Assembly (NCBI RefSeq): GCF_017916505.1
Contig: NZ_JAFMSZ010000002.1
Span: forward strand, 310,001-374,000
DNA from: Naasia sp. SYSU D00057
GTDB taxonomy: Bacteria > Actinomycetota > Actinomycetes > Actinomycetales > Microbacteriaceae
Length of the DNA stretch: 64,000 nucleotides
Reading direction: 5' to 3'
Position 1 is the first letter of the stretch. Each line of letters opens with the position of its first letter. Position numbers and translations under genes: made by a program. The notes under the pieces were generated by a model. That model had not been told where the DNA came from. It made no database searches and saw only the letters and a program-made list of their open reading frames with translations. Below, piece by piece: positions 19,108 to 28,674 of this stretch.

Positions 19108-20616
19108 TCACGCGAGCGCCACGGCGGTCCAGGAGACCGGGGGCAGCGTCAACTCGAGCACGCCGTCGGCGAGCGTCGCCGACGGGTTCTCGCGGAGGCC
19201 CACACGGGTGGGCTCCTCGGTGGTGTTCGCCGCATGCGGGTCGGAGTCGGCGAGCGTGAGGGCCTCGCCGATCGTCGTCACGTCGAGGCCCGCGAGCTCG
19301 ATCGTCACCCGGACCTCCTCGCGCTCCGAGCGGTTGACGAGGAACACCGCGCCGGTCCCGGCCTCGGCGTCGAACGAGGCGGCGGCGTCGACAACCCCCA
19401 CCCGGCCGTGCTCCTGCGTGTCGTACTCGGGCGTGTCGAGATCGACCTTCAGCGAGGTGCCCCGCGCAAGTCGCGACGTGACGGAGAACGGGAAGAAGGT
19501 GGACTTCCGCCAGGCCGGGCCTCCCGGCTCGGCGGCGATCGGGGCGATCACGTTGACCACCTGCGCGATCGAGGCGCTCGTGACGCGGTCGGCGTGACGC
19601 AGCAGCGACATGAGCAGGCTGCCCACCACCACGCCGTCGGCGACCGTGTAGGGCTCCTCGCTGAGGGGCGGGTTGAGCGGCCAGTCGTCAAGCCCCTTCG
19701 CGAGGTCCTGCGGCACGCGCGAGAGGTACCAGACGTTCCACTCGTCGAAGGAGATGGCGATCGTGCGCTCGCTCTTGCGCACCGACTTGACGTGGTCGGC
19801 GGTGGCGACGACGGACTCGATGAAGCCGTCCATGTCCACCGCGGAGGCGAGGAACGAGCCGAGATCGCCGTTCTTCTCCTCGTAGTAGGCATGGCAGGAG
19901 ATGTAGTCGACGTCGTCGTACGTGTGCGAGAGCACGGTCCGCTCCCACTCGCCGAAGGTCGGCATCCCGGCTCCCGACGACCCGCAGGCGACCAGCTCGA
20001 CGGTCGGGTCGACCTGACGCATGGCCTTGGCCGTCTGGGAGGCGATCTTGCCGTAGTCGTCGGCCGAGCGGTGGCCGAGCTGCCACGGCCCGTCCATCTC
20101 GTTGCCGAGGCACCACATCCTCACGTCGAACGGCGCCGGGCGGCCGTTCGCGATCCGCTGCTCGGCCAGCGTCGTGCCGGCGGGCACGTTGACGTACTCG
20201 AGCAGGTCCAGCGCCTCGAGCGGACCCCGGGTGCCGAGGTTGAGCGCGAGCATCAGCTCGCCGTCCACCTTCTCGAGCCACGAGGCGAACTCGTGCAGCC
20301 CGAACTCGTTGGTCTCCTTGCTGTGCCAGGCGAGGTTGAGGCGGGTGGGGCGCTGCTCGCGCGGGCCCACACTGTCCTCCCACCGGTAGCCGGAGACGAA
20401 GTTGCCGCCCGGGTAGCGGAACGTGCTGATGCCCATCTCGCGCACCAGCTCGATCACGTCGCGCCGGAAGCCCTCCTCGTCGGCGGTCGGGTGGCCGGGC
20501 TCGTAGATGCCGCCGTAGACGCCGCGGCCCATGTGCTCGACGAACCCGCCGAAGAGGCGGCGGTTGATGGGACCGACCGCCGAGCGGGGGTCGAGTTTGA
20601 GGCGGGCGCTGAGCAT
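19108..20616 (-). CDS. abfA: GH51 alpha-L-arabinofuranosidase
   Basis: 502 residues; ATG 20616 has AAGGAG five bases upstream, and a longer in-frame extension is rejected. The start NRRLFGGFVEHMGRGVYGGI and FRYPGGNFVSGY are GH51 signatures. Catalytic acid/base E173 lies in CLGNEMDGPW and nucleophile E292 in SFDEWNVWY. No signal peptide: a cytoplasmic enzyme that removes arabinose from imported arabinoxylo-oligosaccharides. It sits between the LacI gene (67 bases upstream) and the CE7 esterase on the same strand. Confidence 0.95.
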   Translation of the reverse strand: MLSARLKLDPRSAVGPINRRLFGGFVEHMGRGVYGGIYEPGHPTADEEGFRRDVIELVREMGISTFRYPGGNFVSGYRWEDSVGPREQRPTRLNLAWHSKETNEFGLHEFASWLEKVDGELMLALNLGTRGPLEALDLLEYVNVPAGTTLAEQRIANGRPAPFDVRMWCLGNEMDGPWQLGHRSADDYGKIASQTAKAMRQVDPTVELVACGSSGAGMPTFGEWERTVLSHTYDDVDYISCHAYYEEKNGDLGSFLASAVDMDGFIESVVATADHVKSVRKSERTIAISFDEWNVWYLSRVPQDLAKGLDDWPLNPPLSEEPYTVADGVVVGSLLMSLLRHADRVTSASIAQVVNVIAPIAAEPGGPAWRKSTFFPFSVTSRLARGTSLKVDLDTPEYDTQEHGRVGVVDAAASFDAEAGTGAVFLVNRSEREEVRVTIELAGLDVTTIGEALTLADSDPHAANTTEEPTRVGLRENPSATLADGVLELTLPPVSWTAVALA

Positions 20617-20683
20617 GGGTCTCCTTCGATCGGACAGCGTGTGGACGGGCTGGGACGGGCGCAGCAGGGGCGGCGCCGCGTCG

Positions 20684-21691
20684 TCAGCGAGCGGACGGTG
20701 GAGGGGCAGTGGTCGCGCGGCGCACGAGGCGGGTGGGGAGCCGGAGGTGGGTCTCCTCGGGCTGCTCGCCCTCGAGCAGGGACAGCAGGAGCTTCGCCGC
20801 CGTGGCACCGAGGGTCTGCATCGGCTGGCGGATGGTGCTGAGCGGCGGATTCGCGCGCGATGCCTCCGGCACGTCGTCGAAGCCGATGACGGACAGGTCC
20901 TGCGGGACGCTGAGGCCCATCGAGTTCGCCACCTCGATGATCGCGAGCGCCGACAGGTCGTTCGCGGCGAAGATGGCGGTCGGCCGGTCCTGCAGGGATA
21001 GGAGCGCCAGCGCCGGCTCGCGCGCCGTCTCCTGCAGATAGCGGCCGACGCCGACGAGCGAGGGGTCGAACGGGATGCCGGCCTCGCTGAGGGCCCGGCG
21101 GTAGCCGTCGTGACGGCGGATCGAGGACCGCAGGTCGGGCCGGCCGGCGAGGAACGCGATGCGCCGATGACCGAGCTCGATGAGGTGCCGGGTCGCCTGA
21201 CGGGCGCCGGAGAAGTTGTCGGACTCGACCGTCGGCAGGTCGGCGGGTCCGGTGTGCGGGTCGATCGCCACCATCGGCATCTCCGCGGGAACGGTGACGA
21301 TGGAGGGGGTGACCATGATCGCGCCGTCGATCAGGGTTCCGCTCAGCCGGCTGAGCGATTTCCGCTCCCACCCGTCGCTGCCGCCGAGATGCGTGCCGCT
21401 GTAGGCGAGGAGATCGTAGGAGGAGTCGCGGACCGCCGCGCCGACACCCTTGAGGATCTCCGCGCTGAACGGCTCGAAGTCGGCGACGAGCACGCCGATG
21501 ACCCCCGTCCGCCGGGAGCGCATGCTGCTCGCGACGAGGCTGGACTCGTAGCCCATCTCCTGCACGAGGTCGAGGATCCTGCGCGCGGTCTCGGGCGCGA
21601 TGCCGTACCGCCCGTTGACCGCCTTCGAGACCGTCGCCACCGATACGCCCGCCGCGGCGGCCACATCGTTGATGGTCGGTCGTCGTTGCAC
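20684..21691 (-). CDS. LacI-family transcriptional repressor of the xylan island
   Basis: 335 residues from GTG 21691. The N-terminal helix-turn-helix is TINDVAAAAGVSVATVSKAVNG (given as TINDVAAAAGV and SVATVSKAVNG), followed by a hinge and a periplasmic-binding-like sugar domain (GVIGVLVADF, RRIAFLAGRP, LSVIGFDDVP). A TACTAT hexamer (21703-21698 on this strand) lies six bases from this GTG; another GTG at 21697 directly abuts it and is less likely. Divergent from the ABC importer, with a LacI-type palindrome between; it probably represses both directions until a xylo-oligosaccharide binds. Confidence 0.88.
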   Translation of the reverse strand: MQRRPTINDVAAAAGVSVATVSKAVNGRYGIAPETARRILDLVQEMGYESSLVASSMRSRRTGVIGVLVADFEPFSAEILKGVGAAVRDSSYDLLAYSGTHLGGSDGWERKSLSRLSGTLIDGAIMVTPSIVTVPAEMPMVAIDPHTGPADLPTVESDNFSGARQATRHLIELGHRRIAFLAGRPDLRSSIRRHDGYRRALSEAGIPFDPSLVGVGRYLQETAREPALALLSLQDRPTAIFAANDLSALAIIEVANSMGLSVPQDLSVIGFDDVPEASRANPPLSTIRQPMQTLGATAAKLLLSLLEGEQPEETHLRLPTRLVRRATTAPPPSAR

Positions 21692-21697
21692 AGCCAC

Positions 21698-21703
21698 ATA
21701 GTA
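21698..21703 (-). promoter_or_regulatory. -10 hexamer of lacI-type gene, leaderless layout
   Basis: TACTAT on the minus strand, six bases from the GTG at 21691. The LacI-type palindrome at 21718-21732 lies at its -35 side. Confidence 0.45.
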
Positions 21704-21717
21704 GGGCCTGGAAAAGG

Positions 21718-21732
21718 TTTTCGAAAACGTTT
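21718..21732. promoter_or_regulatory. LacI-type operator between regulator and ABC importer
   Basis: Two overlapping palindromes, TTTTCGAAAA (21718-21727) and AAACGTTT (21725-21732). Such CG-centred A/T-flanked palindromes are typical LacI-family targets. The position between divergent genes, at the -35 side of the regulator's promoter, fits autoregulation and control of the importer. Confidence 0.65.
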
Positions 21733-21968
21733 GACGACGTTGGAGGCGCTTGCGAGACTCGTCCGGACCGAGAGCCTGCAGGGCCGGTAGGGGAACTTCG
21801 AAACACGAGCGATGGCGCTGAGAACGGCGTCTCGCCCGCGAGCAGAGACTCCGCCGGTCGAGGATTCCCGGCGGCACGGCAGCGGCGAGGCCCGTTCCCG
21901 TGCGACTCCCATACGGGGCATCGCGGCTTCCCGCGGTGCCACTCAACGAAGAGAACAGGTTGAACCAC

Positions 21969-23258
21969 ATGAAGGCTAGATTCCTCGCCGGTTCCACAGC
22001 CCTGGTCTTGGGTGCCGTCGCGCTCGCTGGTTGCAGCGCCGGCGGCTCCGGAGACTCAGGCGGCGACGGGAACGTCAGCATGACCCTCTGGCAGAACTCC
22101 ACGACCGGCCCCGGCCAGGAGTTCTGGAAGAACGCGGCGGCCGCGTTCGAGGAGGAGAACCCCGGCGTCACCATCGAGGTGCAGTCGATCCAGAACGAGG
22201 ACCTCGACGGCAAGCTGCAGACCGCCCTCAACTCGGGCGACGCGCCGGACATCTTCCTCCAGCGCGGCGGCGGCAAGATGGCCGCGATGGTCGCTGCGGG
22301 CCAGCTCATGGACCTCACCGACAAGATCGACTCCGACATCGCGTCCGAGCTCGGCGAGGCCGCCCTCGGCGCCGAGTCGATCGACGGCAAGACCTACGCG
22401 ATGCCCCTCACGATCCAGCCCGGCGGCATGTTCTACAGCCAGGACCTCTTCGCCCAGGCCGGTATCACCGAGACCCCGAAGACCATCGACGAGCTCGAGG
22501 CGGCTGTCGAGAAGCTGAAGGGCGCCGGGGTCTCCCCCATCGCCCTGGGTGGCAAGGACGCCTGGCCGGCGGCGCACTGGTACTACTTCTTCGCGCTGCG
22601 GGAGTGCAGCCCGGAGACGCTGGAGAAGGCGACCACCGACAAGGACTTCACCGACGAGTGCTGGATCAAGGCCGGTGAGGACCTCGAGTCCTTCGCCGCG
22701 ACCGAGCCCTTCAACGAGGGCTTCCTGACCACCGCCGCCCAGCAGGGCGCGGGCAGCTCGGCCGGTCTCCTCGCCAACCACAAGGCGGGCATGGAGCTCA
22801 TGGGCGCCTGGAACGCCGGCGTCATCGCGTCGCTGACCCCGGACGCCAAGCCGCTGCCGGACCTCGGCTGGTTCCCCTTCCCGGAGATCTCGGGCGGTGA
22901 GGGCGAGCCCGGCTCGATCCTCGGCGGCATCGACGGGTACTCGTGCTCCGTCAACGCCCCGGAGGAGTGCGTCGACTTCCTCAACTTCGTCGCGACCGCC
23001 GAGCAGCAGAGCCTGTACTACAAGGCGTTCAACACCCTGCCGGTGAACACCACGGCTCAGGAGGCCGTGACGGAGCCCTACCTGGTGTCCATCCGCGACG
23101 CCTACAACGCGGCCCCCTTCGTGTCCCAGTGGCTCGACACCCTCTACGGCCAGAACGTCGGCAACGCGCTCAACGTGGGCGTGGTCGACATGCTCGCCGG
23201 CAAGGGCGACCCGGAGTCGATCGTCAAGTCGGTCGAGGACGCCGCCAAGAAGGCGTAA
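21969..23258 (+). CDS. ABC sugar transporter, substrate-binding lipoprotein
   Basis: 429 residues from ATG 21969; codons upstream in frame are not protein-like. Signal peptide with lipobox LAGC (Cys about 22) followed by a Gly/Ser-rich linker. The mature part follows the MalE-type fold (CUT1 family): TLWQNSTTGPGQEFWKNAA, PDIFLQRGGGK, YAMPLTIQPGGMFYS, MELMGAWNAGV. First gene of an importer operon with two permeases. Xylo-oligosaccharide as substrate is inferred from the surrounding xylanolytic genes. Confidence 0.9.
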   Translation: MKARFLAGSTALVLGAVALAGCSAGGSGDSGGDGNVSMTLWQNSTTGPGQEFWKNAAAAFEEENPGVTIEVQSIQNEDLDGKLQTALNSGDAPDIFLQRGGGKMAAMVAAGQLMDLTDKIDSDIASELGEAALGAESIDGKTYAMPLTIQPGGMFYSQDLFAQAGITETPKTIDELEAAVEKLKGAGVSPIALGGKDAWPAAHWYYFFALRECSPETLEKATTDKDFTDECWIKAGEDLESFAATEPFNEGFLTTAAQQGAGSSAGLLANHKAGMELMGAWNAGVIASLTPDAKPLPDLGWFPFPEISGGEGEPGSILGGIDGYSCSVNAPEECVDFLNFVATAEQQSLYYKAFNTLPVNTTAQEAVTEPYLVSIRDAYNAAPFVSQWLDTLYGQNVGNALNVGVVDMLAGKGDPESIVKSVEDAAKKA

Positions 23259-23293
23259 CCCGCCCTCTCTCAACACAGGAAGAAGAAGAAGAG

Positions 23294-24304
23294 ATGACAG
23301 TACGCGAGAGCGCCGTCCCACGGCCTCCGCAGTCTGATCTCCTCGCGGCCGGGGGCAGCGCAGCGACGCTGCCCCCGTCCCCGCGGAAGGCCCGCGCCGA
23401 CTGGCGCGGCCGCCTCGAGATCGCCCTCATGGTGGGGCCTGCCATGGCGATGTTCCTCGCCTTCGTGATCTTCCCGGTCGTGATGGCCGCCTACTACGGC
23501 TTCTTCAGCTGGCAGGGCTTCGGCATCCCGACCCAGTTCGTCGGCTTCCGGAACTACATCACGATCCTGCAGGACCCGACGTTCCAGGAGGCGCTGGCGC
23601 ACAACGGGATCATCGTGGTGCTCTCCCTGCTGCTGCAGGGGCCGGCCGCGATCCTCCTCGCGCTCCTGCTCAACCGGAAGCTGCGGGGCCAGTCGCTCAT
23701 CCGGGTGCTCATCTTCGTGCCCTACGTGATCTCCGAGGTCGTCGTCGGCACCGGCTGGACCCTGATCCTCTCCACCAACGGCGGCCTCAACGGCTTCCTG
23801 GAGAAGATCGGCCTCGGGGCGTTCACCCAGGACTGGCTCGCCGATCCCAGCATCGCCATCTGGACCCTGATGCTCATCATCACGTGGAAGTACGTCGGCT
23901 TCGCCGTGATCCTCTTCCTCGCGGGCCTGCAGGGCATCCCCGAGGAGCTGTCCGAGGCCGCGGCGATCGACGGCGCCTCGTGGTGGCAGATCCAGCGGCG
24001 GATCACCCTGCCGCTGCTCGGACCCACCCTGCGCATCTGGGCGTTCCTGTCGATCATCGGGTCGCTGCAGCTGTTCGACCTCGTCTACATCATCTGGGGC
24101 CAGTACGTCTCCTCGACGGCCGGCACCTCGACCATGGCGATCTACATGGTGACCAACGGCCGCAACGCCGGGAACTACGGCTACGGCAACGCCGTCGCGG
24201 TCGTGCTGTTCCTCATCTCGCTCGTCGTCGCGCTCATCTACCAGCGGTTCGTGCTCCGCCGCGACACCGAGGGCGCTCTCACCGGGGAAGGAAAGAGCCG
24301 ATGA
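23294..24304 (+). CDS. CUT1 ABC sugar permease (MalF-type)
   Basis: 336 residues; the ATG at 23294 follows an AGGAAGAAGAAGAAGAG tract that serves as the ribosome-binding site. A polar N-terminal tail of about 45 residues precedes six membrane helices. The EAA loop is EELSEAAAIDGASWWQIQRR. It overlaps the next permease by ATGA. Partner of the 21969 lipoprotein. Confidence 0.92.
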   Translation: MTVRESAVPRPPQSDLLAAGGSAATLPPSPRKARADWRGRLEIALMVGPAMAMFLAFVIFPVVMAAYYGFFSWQGFGIPTQFVGFRNYITILQDPTFQEALAHNGIIVVLSLLLQGPAAILLALLLNRKLRGQSLIRVLIFVPYVISEVVVGTGWTLILSTNGGLNGFLEKIGLGAFTQDWLADPSIAIWTLMLIITWKYVGFAVILFLAGLQGIPEELSEAAAIDGASWWQIQRRITLPLLGPTLRIWAFLSIIGSLQLFDLVYIIWGQYVSSTAGTSTMAIYMVTNGRNAGNYGYGNAVAVVLFLISLVVALIYQRFVLRRDTEGALTGEGKSR

Positions 24305-25167
24305 CCGCGACGACCGCGGGCAAGCGCGAGGCCGTGGAGGCCCGCAACCCGATCCAGTGGGGCAACCCGGTGGCGTACGTGGTCGCCGCGATCACGATCG
24401 TCCTGATGCTCGCCCCCGTGGCGTTCATCATCCTGAGCGGCTTCCGCACCAATTCGCAGATCACGACGGACCCGGCCGGGCTGCCCGGCCCGTGGGAGAT
24501 CGGCAACTACCTCGCCGTGCTCACCGGGGACATCTTCTGGCGCGAGGTGGGCAACTCGCTCATCGCCGCCGTCGCGACCACGGCCGGCGTCGTGATCCTG
24601 GGCCTGATGGCGAGCTACGTCCTCGCCCGCTACAAGTTCAAGGGCCGCGGCGCGCTGTACGCGCTGTTCGCCGCGGGACTCATGTTCCCGATGACCGTCG
24701 CGATCACCCCGCTCTACATCGTGGTGAAGAACCTCGGCCTGATGAACTCGCTCGTGGGCGTCATCCTGCCGCAGATCGCCTTCGCGCTGCCCACGACGAT
24801 CATCATCCTGGTGCCGTTCCTGCGGGCCATTCCGGACGAGATCCAGGAGGCCGCGTTCATGGACGGCGCGAGCCGCCTCGGCTTCTTCTGGCGGATGGTG
24901 CTGCCGCTGTCCCTGCCCGGAGTCATCACGACCGGCATCCTGGCGTTCATCGGCAGCTGGAACAGCTACCTGCTGCCGCTGTTCATCCTCAACGACGAGT
25001 CGACGTTCACGCTCCCCCTGGGAGTGCAGGCGTTCTCCTCGCAGTACTCGGTGGACACGGCGCGCGTACTGGCCTTCACGGCGCTGTCCATGATCCCCGC
25101 GCTGATCTTCTTCAGCGTCTTCGAGCGCCGCATCGTCGGCGGCCTCACCGGGGCGGTCAAGGGCTAG
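24301..25167 (+). CDS. CUT1 ABC sugar permease (MalG-type)
   Basis: 288 residues, ATG overlapping the previous stop by four bases. Six membrane helices and the EAA loop DEIQEAAFMDGASRLGFFWR, with the C-terminal end RRIVGGLTGAVKG typical of the family. No ATPase gene follows; the importer probably borrows a shared MsiK-type ATPase encoded elsewhere, as in streptomycetes. The GH3 gene starts 61 bases downstream. Confidence 0.92.
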   Translation: MTATTAGKREAVEARNPIQWGNPVAYVVAAITIVLMLAPVAFIILSGFRTNSQITTDPAGLPGPWEIGNYLAVLTGDIFWREVGNSLIAAVATTAGVVILGLMASYVLARYKFKGRGALYALFAAGLMFPMTVAITPLYIVVKNLGLMNSLVGVILPQIAFALPTTIIILVPFLRAIPDEIQEAAFMDGASRLGFFWRMVLPLSLPGVITTGILAFIGSWNSYLLPLFILNDESTFTLPLGVQAFSSQYSVDTARVLAFTALSMIPALIFFSVFERRIVGGLTGAVKG

Positions 25168-25228
25168 TCCCTCCTCCCCTCGTTCGACCGGCGACCGCCG
25201 TCCACCCTCTTCACGAAGGAATACCGCT

Positions 25229-27559
25229 GTGACCACTCCGGAACTGCCCCCGGTGTCCGAGCGCGTCCGGAGCCTCCACGCCCGGATGACGCTCGAGGAG
25301 AAGCTCGCTCAGATCGTCGGCTACTGGGTCGACCAGGGCGGCGAGGTCGTCGCGCCCATGCAGGGTGAGATGGCGGTGTCCGGCCGCTACGAGGAGGCCA
25401 CCGAGCACGGCCTCGGCCACCTCACCCGGGTCTACGGGACGCGTCCGGTCGACCCGGTGGAGCGCGCCGCCTGGCTGTGGGGCGAGCAGCGCCGCCTGAA
25501 GACGGAGACGCGGCTCGGGATCCCGGCGCTCGTGCACGAGGAGTGCCTCACCGGCCTCGCCGCCTGGCAGGCGGCGACCTTCCCGACGCCGCTCGCCTGG
25601 GGCGCGGCCTTCGATCCGGAGCTGGTCGAGCGGATGGGCGGCGTGATCGGAGCGTCGATGCGCGAGCTCGGCATCCACCAGGGCCTCGCCCCGGTGCTCG
25701 ACGTCATCCGCGACCCGCGGTGGGGCCGCGTCGACGAGTGCATCGCCGAGGACCCCTACGTCGTCGGCACGATCGGCACCGCGTACGTCCGCGGGCTGCA
25801 GGGCGCCGGGGTGCACGCCACCCTCAAGCACTTCGTGGGCTACTCCGCGTCGAGGGCGGGCCGCAACCATGCGCCGGTCCATGCCGGCCCGCGCGAGATC
25901 GCGGACACGCTGCTGCCGCCGTTCGAGATGGCGGTGTTCGAGGGCGGCGTCCGGTCCGTCATGAACTCCTACGCGGAGATCGACGGCGCACCGGTCGCCG
26001 CGACGCCCGAGTACCTCACCGGCATCCTCCGGGACCGGTGGGGCTTCGACGGCGTCGTCGTCTCCGACTACTTCTCCGTCGCCTTCCTGAACAACATGCA
26101 CGCGGTCGCCGCGGACAAGGGCGAGGCCGCGGAGCTGGCCCTCGCGGCCGGCATCGACGTGGAGCTGCCGACGGGCGACGCATTCCTCGCGCCCCTCGCG
26201 GAGCGGATCCGCGCCGGGCTGACGGACGAAGCACTGGTCGACCGCGCGGTGCTGCGGCTGCTCTCCGAGAAGGAGGAGCTCGGCCTGCTCGACGAGACGT
26301 TCGAGAACCCGCCGACCGAGATCGACCTCGACACCCCCGAGCACCGGACCATCGCGCGGCAGCTCGCGGAGGAGTCGCTCGTCCTGCTGACGAACGACGG
26401 GGTGCTGCCGCTCACCGGGACCCCGGCCGTGGAGCGCATCGCCCTCATCGGGCCCAACGGCGACTCGGCCGAGGCCCTCATGGGCTGCTACTCGTTCGCC
26501 AACCACGTGCTGGCGCACCACCCGGGCACCCCGATCGGGTTCGAGATCCCGACCCTGCTCGAGGCGCTGAAGGGCGAGCTGCCGTCTAGCGCGGTCACCT
26601 ACACCGAGGGCTCCGACGTCGAGGGCGACGACCGGTCGCGCATCCCCGCCGCCGTCGAGGCAGCACGCGACGCCTCGGTCGCCGTCGTGGTGGTCGGCGA
26701 CCGGGCAGGCCTGTTCGGTCGCGGCACCGTGGGTGAGGGCAACGACGTGGAGAGCCTCGACCTCCCCGGCGTCCAGCGCGAGCTGGTCGAGGCGGTCGTC
26801 GCCACCGGCACGCCCGTCGTCATGGTCGTCCTGTCCGGGCGGCCCTATGCGCTCGACTGGGCGGTGAGCGGCCCCACCGCTCCCGCCGCCGTGCTGCAGG
26901 CCTTCTTCCCCGGCGAGGAGGGTGCGCCGGCGATCGCCGCGGTCCTCTCCGGCGCGGTCGCACCCTCCGGGCACCTGCCCGTCTCGATGCCGCGGTCGGC
27001 GGGCGCCCAGCCGTACAGCTACCTGCACCCGATCCTCGGCGGCTCGTCGGAGATCACGAGCGCGGACAGCACCCCGGTCCTGCCCTTCGGCCACGGACTC
27101 GGCTACACGACGTTCGAGCGCAGCCGCCTCGAGAGCGACGCGCACGTCGCGGCCGGGGACTCCTTCACGGCGAGCGTCCGGGTGCGGAACACGGGCTCCC
27201 GCGCCGGCACCGACCTCGTCCAGCTCTACGCGCGCGACCTCTACGCGAGCATCACCCGTCCCGTCGCCCAGCTCCTCGCCTACCGGCGCGTGACGCTCGA
27301 GCCGGGCGAGGAGGCGACGGTCACCTTCTCGGTGCCCACCACCCGGCTCGCCTTCAGCGACTCGGCCTACCGCCGCATCGTCGAGCCCGGCGAGGTGGAG
27401 CTGTGGGTCGGAGGGTCGTGCGCGGACAAGGAGACGACCGGCGGCGTCACCATCCTCGGCCCCGTGCACGAGGTCGGCCTCGGCGACCGGCGCATCGCGA
27501 CCAGCGAGGTGCGTCTCAGCCAGGCGGACGCGGAGCTGTCGGCAGCCGGCTCCAACTGA
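25229..27559 (+). CDS. GH3 beta-xylosidase/beta-glucosidase
   Basis: 776 residues from a GTG with AAGGAA about ten bases upstream. Domains: the GH3 TIM barrel (about 1-330), with KHFVGYSASRAGRNHAP and the nucleophile D280 in VVVSDYFSV; the alpha/beta sandwich (about 370-610); and a C-terminal fibronectin-III-like domain (about 640-745, with VQLYARD and LAYRRVTLEPGE). No signal peptide, so it cleaves oligosaccharides inside the cell. Xylosidase versus glucosidase cannot be decided by reading; context favours xylan breakdown. Likely co-transcribed with the ABC importer upstream. Confidence 0.9.
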   Translation: MTTPELPPVSERVRSLHARMTLEEKLAQIVGYWVDQGGEVVAPMQGEMAVSGRYEEATEHGLGHLTRVYGTRPVDPVERAAWLWGEQRRLKTETRLGIPALVHEECLTGLAAWQAATFPTPLAWGAAFDPELVERMGGVIGASMRELGIHQGLAPVLDVIRDPRWGRVDECIAEDPYVVGTIGTAYVRGLQGAGVHATLKHFVGYSASRAGRNHAPVHAGPREIADTLLPPFEMAVFEGGVRSVMNSYAEIDGAPVAATPEYLTGILRDRWGFDGVVVSDYFSVAFLNNMHAVAADKGEAAELALAAGIDVELPTGDAFLAPLAERIRAGLTDEALVDRAVLRLLSEKEELGLLDETFENPPTEIDLDTPEHRTIARQLAEESLVLLTNDGVLPLTGTPAVERIALIGPNGDSAEALMGCYSFANHVLAHHPGTPIGFEIPTLLEALKGELPSSAVTYTEGSDVEGDDRSRIPAAVEAARDASVAVVVVGDRAGLFGRGTVGEGNDVESLDLPGVQRELVEAVVATGTPVVMVVLSGRPYALDWAVSGPTAPAAVLQAFFPGEEGAPAIAAVLSGAVAPSGHLPVSMPRSAGAQPYSYLHPILGGSSEITSADSTPVLPFGHGLGYTTFERSRLESDAHVAAGDSFTASVRVRNTGSRAGTDLVQLYARDLYASITRPVAQLLAYRRVTLEPGEEATVTFSVPTTRLAFSDSAYRRIVEPGEVELWVGGSCADKETTGGVTILGPVHEVGLGDRRIATSEVRLSQADAELSAAGSN

Positions 27560-27648
27560 GACGGGCCGGACCGGCGGATGCGCGGGCCACGGGAGGCGCG
27601 GCGGGGAGACCCGGCCGCGGCGCCCGTGGCCCGCGCCGTCTCCGCAAG

Positions 27649-27654
27649 TAGGCT
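27649..27654 (+). promoter_or_regulatory. -10 hexamer, leaderless layout
   Basis: TAGGCT, six bases before the GTG at 27661 of the second LacI-type gene. Confidence 0.45.
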
Positions 27655-27660
27655 CCTCGG

Positions 27661-28674
27661 GTGACAGATGCCGCGCGAACGGACCGGGTGACCTTGAGCG
27701 CGGTCGCCGCTGAGGCCGGCGTCTCCCTGTCCACGATCTCCAAGGTGCTGAACGGGCGGGCCGACGTGTCCCCCGGCACCCGGGCGAAGGTCGAGCAGCT
27801 CATCGAGCAGCACGGCTACACCCGCCGCGGCGCCGCGACGCAGCGCTCCACGCTCGTCGAGATCGTCTTCCACGAGCTGGAGAGCCCGTGGGCTCTCGAG
27901 CTCATCCAGGGCGCTGGCACCGCCGCCCGGGAACGCGGCATGAGCCTCGTCCTCACCGAGAGCGGCGACCGGCACTCCCCGGGTGCCGGCTGGATCGACG
28001 GCGTCCTGCAGCGCCGGCCGGCGGGCGTGATCCTCGTCGTCTCCGACCTCGCCGCCTCGCACAAGGAGCAGCTGCGCTCGCGCGGCATCCCCTTCGTCCT
28101 CATCGATCCCGCCGGTGACCCCTCCCCCGACGTGCCGTCGGTCGGGTCCGCGAACTGGTCGGGCGGCCTCGCGGCGACCCGCCACCTCATCGAGCTCGGC
28201 CATCGGCGCATCGCCGCCATCACCGGGCCGGAGGACATGATGGCCTCGCGCGCGCGGCTCGACGGCTTCCGCACTGCGATGCACGCGGCGAACCTCGAGA
28301 TCGACCCGGCTCTGCTGGCGTTCGGCAACTTCAACGTCGACGGCGGGCGCGACGCGGCTCTGCGGATGCTGGCCTCCGACGATCCGCCGACCGCGGTCTT
28401 CGCCGGCAGCGACCTGCAGGCCTTCGGCGTCCTCGACGCGGCGCGGACGCTCGGCCTGCACGTGCCGAAGGACCTCTCGGTGGTCGGCTACGACGACCTG
28501 CCCCAGGCGAGCTACTCGATCCCGCGCCTGACGACGATCCACCAGCCGCTGCGCGACATGGCGGAGATCGCGATCCGCCTGGTGCTCGAGCCGGAGGAGG
28601 ACGGTCCGCCGGCGCGACTCGACCTCGCCACGCACCTCGTCGTGCGGGACAGCACCGCACCCCTCCCCGGGTGA
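27661..28674 (+). CDS. Second LacI-family regulator next to the GH3 gene
   Basis: 337 residues from a leaderless-type GTG. The DNA-binding motif is VTLSAVAAEAGVSLSTISKV with NGRADVSPGTRAKV, then a sugar-binding core (GVILVVSDLA, HRRIAAITGPEDM, LSVVGYDDLP). It diverges clearly from the 20684-21691 repressor. Closest in style to actinobacterial xylose/xylo-oligosaccharide LacI regulators; its target may be the GH3/importer operon. The EamA permease start overlaps its stop by GTGA. Confidence 0.87.
   Translation: MTDAARTDRVTLSAVAAEAGVSLSTISKVLNGRADVSPGTRAKVEQLIEQHGYTRRGAATQRSTLVEIVFHELESPWALELIQGAGTAARERGMSLVLTESGDRHSPGAGWIDGVLQRRPAGVILVVSDLAASHKEQLRSRGIPFVLIDPAGDPSPDVPSVGSANWSGGLAATRHLIELGHRRIAAITGPEDMMASRARLDGFRTAMHAANLEIDPALLAFGNFNVDGGRDAALRMLASDDPPTAVFAGSDLQAFGVLDAARTLGLHVPKDLSVVGYDDLPQASYSIPRLTTIHQPLRDMAEIAIRLVLEPEEDGPPARLDLATHLVVRDSTAPLPG

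Noticed and set aside
25211-27469. 752-codon minus-strand ORF
   Set aside because: Fully antisense to the GH3 gene. Long antisense frames are expected at this GC content; its composition (Arg, Gly, Val, Asp) is typical of a shadow frame.
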